IMG/VR virus record: IMGVR_UViG_3300020219_000054
Location: 1 to 29,834 of that record
Length of the DNA stretch: 29,834 nt
Reading direction: 5' to 3' (one strand)
DNA from: a virus
Shown in pieces: positions 10,036-17,838 of this stretch. Both the position numbers and the translations under genes were made by a program. Positions within the stretch are counted from its first letter, which is position 1. Every line of letters starts with the position of its first letter. The notes beneath the pieces were generated by a model that had not been told where the DNA came from, did not search any database, and worked only from the letters and a program-made list of their open reading frames with translations.

Positions 10036-11538
10036 ATGAAATTCAGTAAGCCGCAAGAATATATTTTAACTTCTACGCAGCCTGTAAATTTGTTTTTAGC
10101 GGGCGTGGGTAGCGGCAAAACGCATTTAGGCGGCGCGCTGAGCGGGCATTTTGTTACCGCTTTTCCGGAAGCTTTCGGCTTTGTTGGCGCAAATACTTAC
10201 AACCAATTAACCACTTCGACGCTTTATAGAATGCGCGAAGTATGGCAAATTTTATATGGCTGGAAGGAAGATATAGATTATACCGTTAATAAAAAACCGC
10301 CAAAATATTTTAATTTAGAGCACCATAATTTCGACGACTATAACGGTATAATATCGTTCCGGTCGGGCGCTATAATATTTAAAGGTAGCTTAGACAACTC
10401 TAAAGCGCACGACGGAAAAGAGTTTAGTTGGGCTATATTAGACGAAACAAAAGATAGCAGGGAGGAGGACGTAAAAGATACGATTATCACCCGACTCCGC
10501 CGACCCGGTATTTATGTAGATGCGTATGGACAATTAACCTCGCAGCGTTACGGCGATTTAGGCGAATATAATAGAGGGTTTAACCCGTTATATATTTTAA
10601 CTTCGCCGGCAAAAGTCCGCTGGATAAATGAATGGTTCGATCTTCACAACCATTTTCCGGAAATAAACAATTTAATATATAACGAAGGCGAATTTTTTAT
10701 AAAAGAGTTTAACGATAAATGTGTTGTAATTAGCTCGACTTACCATAATGCCGAAAACCTACCGAAAGACTATATTAATACGATAAAAAATAACAATAGC
10801 ATAGAAGGCGCTAAAAAGCTAATTTTTGCAAATCCTTTCGTTAAAGCGGGGGGTGAATTTTACAGCAGCTTTGACCGGTTAAAACACGTAGGCACGGTGG
10901 ATTTCGACGAAAACCTACCGATACATATAAGTTTCGACCAAAATGTTGTGCCGTATATAACTGCTACGCTATACCAAGTTACAGATTTGCCCAGCGGCAA
11001 AAAGCTGTTTGGGCAATTCGACGAATTTTGTTTAGAAAATCCGCAGAATAAAACCGAGCGGCTTTGTTACGAAATAATTCGTAAATATGGCAGTCGTATT
11101 AAAGGGCTATTTTATTACGGCGATCCGTCAGGGCGGCACGGCGATACGCGGGGTTTAGAACACGACTACAAAATAGTTAAAAGGGTTTTTAGAAAATACC
11201 TGAACAATAATAGCGAACGCGTACCGTATAAACATCCTTCCGTAATTAATCGTAAGGACTTTATAAACAACGCTTTAGAAGGCGTTTACGATATACAAGT
11301 ACTTATAGATAACCGCTGCCGCAGGTCGGTAGAAGATTTCGAGTTTCTGAAAGAGGACATTAACGGGAAAAAGAAAAAAGAGCGGGTAACCAATAAAGAC
11401 AACGGAACTACCTACGAGCCGTACGGGCACACGTCGGATAGTTTCGACTATATATTTTGCGAAGTATTTAAGCCTTTATTTACCCGGCATTTTAAAAGTA
11501 TTTTAATTATATTTGCGCTATGGATAGGGAACAATTAA
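10036..11538 (+). CDS. terL: Terminase large subunit
   Basis: A 500-residue packaging motor. The N-terminal ATPase has Walker A GVGSGKTH (23-30) and Walker B WAILDE (132-137), with an ILTSPAK coupling-motif-like stretch at 188-194. The C-terminal nuclease shows HISFDQN (D301), YYGDPSG (D363) and HTSDSFDYI (D468/D471), the acidic triad of the RNase H-like headful or cos nuclease. It pumps DNA into proheads through the portal and cuts it. The ATG at 10036 is preferred over the TTG at 9982 because the latter lies within the terminator hairpins. The last 19 bases overlap the portal gene, and the portal's promoter box lies within its coding end. Confidence 0.95.
   Translation: MKFSKPQEYILTSTQPVNLFLAGVGSGKTHLGGALSGHFVTAFPEAFGFVGANTYNQLTTSTLYRMREVWQILYGWKEDIDYTVNKKPPKYFNLEHHNFDDYNGIISFRSGAIIFKGSLDNSKAHDGKEFSWAILDETKDSREEDVKDTIITRLRRPGIYVDAYGQLTSQRYGDLGEYNRGFNPLYILTSPAKVRWINEWFDLHNHFPEINNLIYNEGEFFIKEFNDKCVVISSTYHNAENLPKDYINTIKNNNSIEGAKKLIFANPFVKAGGEFYSSFDRLKHVGTVDFDENLPIHISFDQNVVPYITATLYQVTDLPSGKKLFGQFDEFCLENPQNKTERLCYEIIRKYGSRIKGLFYYGDPSGRHGDTRGLEHDYKIVKRVFRKYLNNNSERVPYKHPSVINRKDFINNALEGVYDIQVLIDNRCRRSVEDFEFLKEDINGKKKKERVTNKDNGTTYEPYGHTSDSFDYIFCEVFKPLFTRHFKSILIIFALWIGNN
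11508..11515 (+). promoter_or_regulatory. -7 box inside the terminase end, before the portal gene
   Basis: TATATTTG matches TAnnTTTG and ends 4 nt before the portal ATG at 11520. No TTTG is seen 19 nt upstream. The spacing to the start codon equals that at 3226 and 9149. Confidence 0.5.
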
Positions 11539-13379
11539 TAAACCGCCTTTTTCAGGTCGTCGCATTTGACCTGCGACATAAGCACTACGCGTATACGGTA
11601 GATAAAGCGACTTTGTACACGCAATTAGTTGCGGGCAAAGACATAGCCAAACTACTAAAACAGTTTGTACGCCGGGAAGATACGGCCGAATTTGCGCAGC
11701 GCGTTAACCTAACGCAGCACATTACGGTCGGAGTTTGTAAAAATCTGTTGGACATTTTCTTTAAAATTCCGAGGTCTAATGCCGCACGAAAAACGTTAAC
11801 CTATACCGGCGAAAATGCGGAAAACTTAAAACGCGAATTAGTAGACGTTTTAGGGAATTTTTGGGGTGACGCCTCGTACGATGCTTATATATATGCCCGC
11901 TATATAGAGCTAAACGCCACAGACCCAAACAGTTTTGTGGTATTCGAGTGGCAGGCATTTGACAATACGGTAGAACTTTTACAGCCTTATCCTTTCGAGG
12001 TTTCCAGCCGTGCGGCGGTTGATTATACCTACGAAAACAATACGCTACAGTATTTAATTGTCGAACAATCGCATTTATACGCCACGGATAATATGATGGC
12101 GGATAATATTCCGGTTTTGCGTCGCCCTACTGACGGTAAAACGGAAGGGAAAAAATACACGGCATACGGAAAAAATGAAACTTTCCAGCTGCTACAAATC
12201 GCCGAAAACGACGTATCTAACGCGCTGCCGGTGGACGGTGGCGTAATAAAAACGGTTTATAAAGGCGCGATAATAAACGCTGTAAAGCTTAACGGCAAAG
12301 TGTTTCAGTTTCTCGAATCGGCGGCGCCGCACAATTTAGGCCACGTTCCGGCTTTTCGCGTGGGCTACTGCCGGGATTTGGCTACGAACGGCGAAACTAT
12401 GGTTAGCATGTTATATGCTGTTGAAGCGCATCTATTAAAAACAATAAAAGCGAATAGCGAATTTGATTTAGTCGCAGCGCTTTTAGCGTTCCCCCAGGTC
12501 GTAAAAATGAGTGAAAAGTGTGACGACGAAAGCTGCTATAAAGGTAGACATTCGACGGATGGGAGCCTTTGCGGTACATGTTTAGGCACAGGGTTTAAAA
12601 AGACGGCATTTAGCGCTCAGGATGCAATTGTTTTAGAACTGCCGGAAAACCGGGAAAATGCGATAAAAATAACCGATGTTATTACGTACGTTTATCCCCC
12701 GGTGGAGATCGTAAAATGGCAGGAGGAATATATAGAGCGACTTACGCAAAAGTGTAAGCAAATTATGTTTAATTCGGATGTTTTTTCCCGGCAGGAAATA
12801 GCCGACACGGCGACGGGCAAAAACTTAGATATGCAAAACGTATACGATACTTTATACCCATTTTCGGAAGCAATAGCATATACCTGGGTATTTGGTGTTA
12901 CGACAATTGCGAAATTAATAGATCGCGCGGATAATTTAGTGGTAGGGTTTAAATTCGACAAAGATTTAAAATTAAAGTCTTTGGAAGATTTAATGTTCGA
13001 TTTGTCGGTAGCGGTTAACCTAAATAACCCCACGTTAACTGCGCATTTTAACGACGACGTTGCGGGTATTATATACCACGACAGGCCAATAGAATTACTA
13101 CGTTACCAAACGCAACAATTATATAACCCATTTTCCGGGAAAACGCAATCGGAAATATTGTTGCTAATGGCGTCGGCATTCGTGCAAAATACCGATAAAA
13201 TTTTGTACGCTAATTACGGCAGTATTTTCGACTTGTTGGAATTAGATTACGCGGGAAAACAGCAAAATTTTTACCTGCTACCGCGTGATAAGCAAAGACA
13301 AGCGCTTTACGCAAAAGTGGCGGAAATAAAGGCGGAAATAGACGCCGAAACGCCCGAGCCGGTGTTAGCATTAGAGTAA
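11520..13379 (+). CDS. Portal protein with a four-cysteine insert
   Basis: A 619-residue protein placed directly after the large terminase. The N-terminal part contains the portal-like region VNLTQHITVGVCKNLLDIFF, then mixed alpha/beta wing segments. A long stem-helix region follows (KWQEEYIERLTQKCKQIMFN, then REIADTATGKNLDMQ-type clip sequence), and an acidic end. Portals form dodecamers at the capsid vertex and channel DNA. An insert at about residues 330-360 has C334, C339, C351 and C354 in KCDDESC and CGTCLGTGF, resembling a DnaJ-type zinc knuckle and not part of the core portal fold. The start overlaps the terminase end by 19 nt, and the ATG is supported by the -7 box 4 nt upstream. Confidence 0.85.
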   Translation: MDREQLINRLFQVVAFDLRHKHYAYTVDKATLYTQLVAGKDIAKLLKQFVRREDTAEFAQRVNLTQHITVGVCKNLLDIFFKIPRSNAARKTLTYTGENAENLKRELVDVLGNFWGDASYDAYIYARYIELNATDPNSFVVFEWQAFDNTVELLQPYPFEVSSRAAVDYTYENNTLQYLIVEQSHLYATDNMMADNIPVLRRPTDGKTEGKKYTAYGKNETFQLLQIAENDVSNALPVDGGVIKTVYKGAIINAVKLNGKVFQFLESAAPHNLGHVPAFRVGYCRDLATNGETMVSMLYAVEAHLLKTIKANSEFDLVAALLAFPQVVKMSEKCDDESCYKGRHSTDGSLCGTCLGTGFKKTAFSAQDAIVLELPENRENAIKITDVITYVYPPVEIVKWQEEYIERLTQKCKQIMFNSDVFSRQEIADTATGKNLDMQNVYDTLYPFSEAIAYTWVFGVTTIAKLIDRADNLVVGFKFDKDLKLKSLEDLMFDLSVAVNLNNPTLTAHFNDDVAGIIYHDRPIELLRYQTQQLYNPFSGKTQSEILLLMASAFVQNTDKILYANYGSIFDLLELDYAGKQQNFYLLPRDKQRQALYAKVAEIKAEIDAETPEPVLALE

Positions 13380-13405
13380 TTTTTTAACTTTTTAAATACA
13401 TACCG

Positions 13406-13792
13406 ATGGGAATTTCTGAGCAAATTACCGAGATGATTATCGCAAAAACGGACTTCACTAACGACGAAGCCGAACTCGCAACGGAGAACGTGATTAACGC
13501 CTCAGCCCGGCTTACGCGGGCGGGTATCGCGTTTGAAACGTCGGCAGACGCTAACGAAGACACCGACGCAGACGCGCTAACGGCGGTGGGAAACGCCATT
13601 GTGCAATTTGCCGCCAACACGACAAAGCCTGAAATGTCTAAAGAAGACAGGCAAAAAATGGTGGAGCTATTCGGGGGTTTTTTTACGTCGAATATTCCCG
13701 GCTTGACCGAAGCGGGCGTAGAATTGTTCGCCGCTACGGTTGAAATCGACGGCGCAATTGACGCGCTAAACGCACTGCAAAACGAAGTATAA
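13406..13792 (+). CDS. Helical protein between portal and MuF genes, unknown function
   Basis: A 128-residue acidic, alanine-rich protein. It is predicted all-helical (TNDEAELATENVINASARLT, then AVGNAIVQFAAN), with a hydrophobic middle FGGFFTSNIPGL and another helix to the end. No Cys, His clusters or catalytic motif are present. The position between portal and MuF-like genes and the small acidic make-up suit a head assembly or accessory protein, but I do not recognise the family. A perfect 10-bp hairpin follows 6 nt after its stop and may set off this gene from the next. Confidence 0.7.
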   Translation: MGISEQITEMIIAKTDFTNDEAELATENVINASARLTRAGIAFETSADANEDTDADALTAVGNAIVQFAANTTKPEMSKEDRQKMVELFGGFFTSNIPGLTEAGVELFAATVEIDGAIDALNALQNEV

Positions 13793-13798
13793 AAGGTA

Positions 13799-13838
13799 GC
13801 CCGGCAATTTACGCCTGAATTGCCGGGCAAACTGTATT
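13799..13838 (+). terminator. Hairpin with 10-bp perfect stem
   Basis: GCCCGGCAAT (13799-13808) and ATTGCCGGGC (13819-13828) pair perfectly around a 10-nt loop. The following sequence AAACTGTATTTTT has its T run 8 nt after the stem, so termination may be partial. The next ATG (13842) comes straight after the T run. Confidence 0.65.
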
Positions 13839-13841
13839 TTT

Positions 13842-14723
13842 ATGCCGACAGCGATAGAAATATTTAAGGAAAAACTTAACTTAATTGCGGAGAGCGAAAC
13901 GCAATTAAGTGCTAATGTATTGGCGCACCAGTTAAAAATATATTCGTTAATACTGGATGAATTTTACCCACTTTTCGACCTTAAAGACGGGGTTATAATT
14001 AGCAGCTATAAAAACGACACGCTATTAAATAGTATAGACGAATTATTCGATAAATTAGGCAACGCCCTAAACCGGGATATATTAACACCGGTAATAAACA
14101 ATATTTTAAACACCGCTAAATTAAGCGGTGAATACTACAAAGAATTAGGTTTTACGAATAACGTAGTAAATACAATATTAAACGATAAGGTAGCATTAAC
14201 GCGAAAATTGGGTTTTACGGTGGGCGGAAACCTCAATAAAAACGGGTACTTGTACCAGTTAGGCAAAACCGCGCAGGTGCGGCAGCAGTTAAAAGATTAC
14301 GTGCTTTCGAGTTTAACGGGGGACGTTCCGTTTTTGCAATTTCAGCAGGGGTTTAAAAATTTAATTGTCGGCAACAAAAACGTTTCCGGTGCGATGGCTA
14401 AATATTTCGACCAATACGCTGTAGATTCTTTTGCGCAAATTGACAGTTTTGTTAATAAGCAAATTGCGCACGAACTTAATTTAAGCCATTTTATTTATGA
14501 GGGTTCGATAATTAAAACCACGCGAGCTTTTTGCCGAAAAAGAGCGGGGAAAGCGTATAAAGTATCGGATACAGTAACCTGGAAAGACGACTCAACATTG
14601 CCCGACCAAAAAACCAAAGCGCGCTATAATCCCCTGATAGACAGGGGGCGTTACCGATGCAGGCATGGAATAAGGTACATTACAAAAGCACTTTACGACG
14701 AATTTATTAAAAAACAAAGCTGA
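13842..14723 (+). CDS. MuF-like minor head protein
   Basis: A 293-residue protein. The N-terminal 200 residues are helical (FKEKLNLIAESETQLSANVL). The C-terminal 90 residues carry the MuF-type signature: YEGSIIKTTRAFCRKRAGKA, then VTWKDD, YNPLIDRGRYRCRHGIRYIT, with paired Cys and the CRH motif. MuF domains follow the portal in many phages and act inside or near the portal vertex during head assembly, sometimes as minor capsid components. Here the order portal, small helical protein, MuF, scaffold, capsid is standard. The stop overlaps the next start (TGATGA). The assignment is by motif and position. Confidence 0.8.
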   Translation: MPTAIEIFKEKLNLIAESETQLSANVLAHQLKIYSLILDEFYPLFDLKDGVIISSYKNDTLLNSIDELFDKLGNALNRDILTPVINNILNTAKLSGEYYKELGFTNNVVNTILNDKVALTRKLGFTVGGNLNKNGYLYQLGKTAQVRQQLKDYVLSSLTGDVPFLQFQQGFKNLIVGNKNVSGAMAKYFDQYAVDSFAQIDSFVNKQIAHELNLSHFIYEGSIIKTTRAFCRKRAGKAYKVSDTVTWKDDSTLPDQKTKARYNPLIDRGRYRCRHGIRYITKALYDEFIKKQS

Positions 14724-14962
14724 TGAATGGCAAGCAAGCACAAGTTTTAAAACCTATACCGGATTTGTACAAAAAAAGCGCTTTGTCGCTTCTAATGTTC
14801 GGATTTGTCGTAGGTGCCCGCGAGGCGGTGCCGAATTTAACGGTAAAAGCGGCGATTTTTATGTTTATGGATCGATTTGAATTAACGCACGACAATTATA
14901 ATTACCAATCTGCTTTAGCGGATTTTACGCGTATGCAACAATCTTTTATTAACTTAAATTAA
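14723..14962 (+). CDS. Small protein coupled to MuF gene, unknown
   Basis: A 79-residue protein starting in a 1-nt overlap with the MuF stop, so translationally coupled. It has one hydrophobic stretch LSLLMFGFVVGAREAVPNLT and a helical C-terminus with aromatic residues (FMFMDRFELTHDNYNYQSAL). One membrane-leaning helix is possible, but the hydrophobic run is short and broken by GAREAV, so it may be a buried helix. Nothing in it is recognised. Head-assembly involvement is inferred from position only. Confidence 0.65.
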   Translation: MNGKQAQVLKPIPDLYKKSALSLLMFGFVVGAREAVPNLTVKAAIFMFMDRFELTHDNYNYQSALADFTRMQQSFINLN

Positions 14963-14968
14963 ATTACA

Positions 14969-15379
14969 ATGGCAAAATCCACGGAATCGCCTTACGTTCA
15001 CGTCACGGAGCTGGGGTCAGGGCGCCAGCGCCGCTTCACTAAATTTATTTGGGACGGCATGAAACCCGCAACGCGGGAACAGTACCAAAACGCGGGAAAC
15101 GCGGTAAATGTGAAAGATGATGTTGAGTATCAGAAGCTTGTTAAACGCGCAAGGGGGCTGGAAAAAGATAAGAAGGTTACCGCTGCGCAGGCGCTTTGGG
15201 CAAAAGCGAAAGCGCTGAAACCTGCAAAAGGGATAGACGCTGCGGTGGTAGAAGCCGATAAGGCGTATACCGAAAACGATTTTGTAGGCGCCTTGGAACT
15301 GTACGAAGCGGCGGAAGACCAGTTAAATGAACACGTAATAAACCGAATTGCAGAACTCAGTAAAAACGTAAAAAAATGA
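14969..15379 (+). CDS. Capsid-region protein with TPR-like helices, paralogue 1
   Basis: A 136-residue protein. The N-terminal part (YVHVTELGSGRQRRFTKFIW) resembles a small head-associated domain. The C-terminal part has one TPR-like helix pair, VVEADKAYTENDFVGALELY EAAEDQLNE read in two segments, with the typical A-x-x-x-Y/F/G-A-L-x-x-Y-E-x-A spacing. The gene that follows, overlapping by 4 nt (ATGA), has the same order of an N-terminal domain and a TPR-like pair, so the two look like paralogues. The role is not recognised; decoration or scaffolding partner is possible from the location before the scaffold gene. Confidence 0.65.
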   Translation: MAKSTESPYVHVTELGSGRQRRFTKFIWDGMKPATREQYQNAGNAVNVKDDVEYQKLVKRARGLEKDKKVTAAQALWAKAKALKPAKGIDAAVVEADKAYTENDFVGALELYEAAEDQLNEHVINRIAELSKNVKK

Positions 15380-15723
15380 TAGTGAAAAACAGAGCGACCG
15401 GCGAAAATTACCCGATTTCGGCGGCAACGTGGGCGAAGTTGCAAAGCGACGGCACGGCGCGACGGTACACGGTAGTAGAAGCCGATACGGCGCCGGAAGC
15501 GGCGGTAATGACGCAGGTGGCAGAATACGAAATTGCGGTAAAGCAAGGGACGCAACTACAAAAAGTGGGCGATTTAGACGGCGCACGGCATCTTTTTCAG
15601 AAAGCCTACGCGCTAAAACAAACCACATCGCTAAAAAAACGTATGGACGAATTGGACGCAGAACTTAACGGGGTACGAGAAGAAAACGCACTTAACGGGG
15701 TACGAGAAGAAAACGCACTGTAA
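15376..15723 (+). CDS. Capsid-region protein with TPR-like helices, paralogue 2
   Basis: A 115-residue protein starting in ATGA overlap with its paralogue. The N-terminal part is VKNRATGENYPISAATWAKL, like the short domain seen in phage head proteins, followed by a helix pair (EYEIAVKQGTQLQKVGDLDG, ARHLFQKAYALKQ). It ends with a nine-residue sequence LNGVREENA present twice in a row and encoded by an exact 27-bp tandem repeat, a recent in-frame duplication just before the stop. The function is unknown. The link to head assembly comes from position between MuF and scaffold. Confidence 0.65.
   Translation: MIVKNRATGENYPISAATWAKLQSDGTARRYTVVEADTAPEAAVMTQVAEYEIAVKQGTQLQKVGDLDGARHLFQKAYALKQTTSLKKRMDELDAELNGVREENALNGVREENAL
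15664..15717 (+). repeat. Exact 27-bp tandem repeat in a coding end
   Basis: Two back-to-back copies, 15664-15690 and 15691-15717, each encoding LNGVREENA. The copies look identical. The length is a multiple of three, so the frame is kept. It is followed by CTG and the stop codon. Confidence 0.95.
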
Positions 15724-15755
15724 TTTTTTAATTAACTGAATAACGTAATACCTTT

Positions 15756-16676
15756 ATGGACTTAATTAAAATGCTTTTAGACTTTACGCAAACTGTGTAC
15801 GGTTTAACGGAGGAAGCAGCGGCAGAACTGCTTACAAAAAAATCTGAGGCCGGCGAACGGGAGCTAAAACCCGACGCTTTTGAAATGCTTTTGGAGCAAG
15901 ACAAATCGCGTGTTAACACGTTAAAAAAGGCGGTAGACACTACTACAATTTTTAACGAGGCGCACGCTAAAGCGACAAAAGAGGAGCGGAGAAAAATGGA
16001 AAACGCGTTAGTAAATAAATTCGGTATTACCGGGGAGAAACTAACGTTCGACCAAATTTTAACCGCAATTGCCGAACAGAAAATCCCTAAAACGGAGGAT
16101 TTTTCGGAAGACAATATTAAAAAACACCCTTTATTTTTGCAGTTGGAAAACGCGCAAAAAGCGGAATTAGAGGCGCTGAAAGAAACGTACCAAAACGAAC
16201 TTATCGAACGCGAAAAAGCCGAAAAGGCGAAGAACACGTTTGGCGAGGTTTCGGGTTTGGTGCTAAATTTTTTCGACGAACTAAAGCCGGTATTATCCAC
16301 CGACGCTACGAAAGCTACAAACCAGCGAAACCGCTTTTTACACAACCTAAACGGCTACGAATTTGAAGCTGTCGAAGGTGTAAAAGACGATTTTGTTATT
16401 TTAGGTAAAGACGGTAAAAGGCTGGAAACGGTCCATGGAAACCGTGTTACGCTTAAAGATTTTACGCGGCAACGTGCGGAGATGGAATACGATTTTGCAA
16501 AACAGGAAAACAAGCAAAATGGGGGTAACAACGGCGGTGCAGGCGGTGCACACGGTACTGTAAAAGTGCCGGCAAATATGGACGAATATAATGCTGCGAT
16601 TTTGCTTGCGACCACGTCGGAGGCACGAAGCGACGTACATAACGCGTACACCGCAAGTGGCGGCGTTGTGGATTAA
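15756..16676 (+). CDS. Scaffold protein (putative)
   Basis: A 306-residue protein immediately before the major capsid gene. The first 190 residues are a highly charged, mostly helical coiled-coil-like region (LENAQKAELEALKETYQNEL, IEREKAEKAKN), typical of capsid scaffolds or GP20-type proteins. After residue 190 there is a short globular part (FDELKPVLSTDATKATNQRN, GKDGKRLETVHGNRVTLKDF) that looks like a capsid-binding or conserved fold, then a low-complexity glycine/asparagine linker (GGNNGGAGGAHG) and a helical tail ending ASGGVVD. Scaffolds shape the prohead and are then lost or degraded. No protease motif is visible. The role is by position and composition. Confidence 0.65.
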   Translation: MDLIKMLLDFTQTVYGLTEEAAAELLTKKSEAGERELKPDAFEMLLEQDKSRVNTLKKAVDTTTIFNEAHAKATKEERRKMENALVNKFGITGEKLTFDQILTAIAEQKIPKTEDFSEDNIKKHPLFLQLENAQKAELEALKETYQNELIEREKAEKAKNTFGEVSGLVLNFFDELKPVLSTDATKATNQRNRFLHNLNGYEFEAVEGVKDDFVILGKDGKRLETVHGNRVTLKDFTRQRAEMEYDFAKQENKQNGGNNGGAGGAHGTVKVPANMDEYNAAILLATTSEARSDVHNAYTASGGVVD

Positions 16677-16699
16677 TTCACAACAAAAAAAATAATTTT

Positions 16700-17716
16700 A
16701 TGGCTATTGTAGCAGGAACTTTTACGGCGTCAGCACTGGCAAAATCGGTCTTGCAGGCTGATCGCATGTGGGCTGATTCTATGATTAACGCCGATTTTGT
16801 GGCGGACGTTGAGGTAGTTAAAGCAATTCTCGCCGAACAGAATGCCCGTGTTAGCGAGTTGGTGGACGGGGATAAAGACCGTACTGTTCGCGTACATTGG
16901 TTAAACATGTGCGACGAAGTTCCCGTCCCATGTGATGGCGATGACTGCGATTTGGCGGGCAACCAACTGGGCAGCGACTTTAAAGATTACGCAATAACCG
17001 AGTGCCAGAAATGGAGCTTTACGGTTAACGAAAACGCGTTGCGGTCTAACGATTACAACCTCGAAGACCTGGTTGCAAAAGGGATTTTGAAAGCAGATAA
17101 AATTCTGTCGGAAGAGATCGCAAGGTTTACAATGGAACGGCTCGAAACCTTTAAAGGTGAAAACGTCGTGTCTGACGGTACGGGATCGGTGGTTGCTGAC
17201 GAAACCTACATCGAATCTGCGGATTGGAACGAGCGCCTTTTTGCGTATTTCTACCGCGTTTCAAAACAAAACAAATTTTCTTCGCCGTTTTTGCTTTCGG
17301 GCTCGAATTTGTTCGAAGAAAAGTTTATGACGATGTTAAACGCAAGTAACAGCAACGGCAGCGGCGCAGCAGCGGCGTTTAAATTTATGCGCACATATTT
17401 CGACTTGTTTAACGTGGACGCGTACAATACGCCGGACGCGAAAACATACATGATTAACCGGGGTGCGGTGGCTTTTGCGAGCAAAAACTACTACGGTGCG
17501 GTACCTACGGTGTATAAGTCGCAAGACCGATATAGCGTAGCTTCGCGCAACCTGCCGGGGGTTCGATACGACGTGTTTTACACAAATCGTTGCTCCGGTA
17601 CGACGATTATGCACGATTGGACTTTCGTAGCTAATTTCGACTTGTTCCTGAATCCGCTCGGCTGTACGGCTGAACGGACGGGGGTTCTGTCGTTTATCAA
17701 CGGAACAACTCCGTAA
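16700..17716 (+). CDS. Major capsid protein
   Basis: A 338-residue protein of HK97-fold size. It has an N-terminal helical arm (ASALAKSVLQADRMWADSMI), a mid-region with ITECQKWSFTVNENALRSND and a helix-rich P-domain-like part (LSEEIARFTMERLETFKGEN). Later come KTYMINRGAVAFASKNYYGA and RYSVASRNLPGVRYDVFYTN, patterns of A-domain strands common in phage capsid proteins (a V/I-N-x-G-x-A-x-x-A segment and an xGxxYDVFY segment). It assembles the icosahedral shell. An unusual feature is a Cys cluster CDEVPVPCDGDDCD (four cysteines with the preceding MC). It lies after the scaffold gene and is followed by a terminator, consistent with the highest expression level. Confidence 0.8.
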   Translation: MAIVAGTFTASALAKSVLQADRMWADSMINADFVADVEVVKAILAEQNARVSELVDGDKDRTVRVHWLNMCDEVPVPCDGDDCDLAGNQLGSDFKDYAITECQKWSFTVNENALRSNDYNLEDLVAKGILKADKILSEEIARFTMERLETFKGENVVSDGTGSVVADETYIESADWNERLFAYFYRVSKQNKFSSPFLLSGSNLFEEKFMTMLNASNSNGSGAAAAFKFMRTYFDLFNVDAYNTPDAKTYMINRGAVAFASKNYYGAVPTVYKSQDRYSVASRNLPGVRYDVFYTNRCSGTTIMHDWTFVANFDLFLNPLGCTAERTGVLSFINGTTP

Positions 17717-17732
17717 ATTTCGAGGTTTTCAT

Positions 17733-17770
17733 AAAAAGCGCGGCATCGGGAAACGGGTGCTGCGCTTTTT
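17733..17770 (+). terminator. Terminator after the major capsid gene
   Basis: AAAAAGCGCGGCA (17733-17745) pairs with TGCTGCGCTTTTT (17758-17770) with one mismatch and a 12-nt loop. The A run at the 5' side and the T run at the 3' side make it a bidirectional intrinsic terminator. It ends capsid transcription before a new promoter at 17813. Confidence 0.85.
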
Positions 17771-17812
17771 CATAAAAAGCACAGTGGTTTTAATACTTAG
17801 ATAATTGCGCCT

Positions 17813-17820
17813 TATTTTTG
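17813..17820 (+). promoter_or_regulatory. Promoter of connector and tail genes
   Basis: TATTTTTG is a perfect -7 box. A TTTT stands 21 nt upstream in place of the TTTG expected at -33. It lies 43 nt after the capsid terminator and 18 nt before the ATG at 17839, so the leader is short. It looks like the restart point for the connector and tail operon. Confidence 0.65.
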
Positions 17821-17838
17821 CGTATAAATAATTCCCGA

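Noticed and set aside
15728-16345. Long minus-strand frame opposite the scaffold gene
   Set aside because: The serine/phenylalanine-rich sequence is the mirror of a Glu/Lys/Ala-rich helical gene. All supported genes are on the plus strand.
16662-16685. Hairpin GTTGTG / CACAAC across the scaffold stop as a terminator
   Set aside because: It is followed by an A run and not a T run on the plus strand, and the capsid gene behind it should be co-transcribed.
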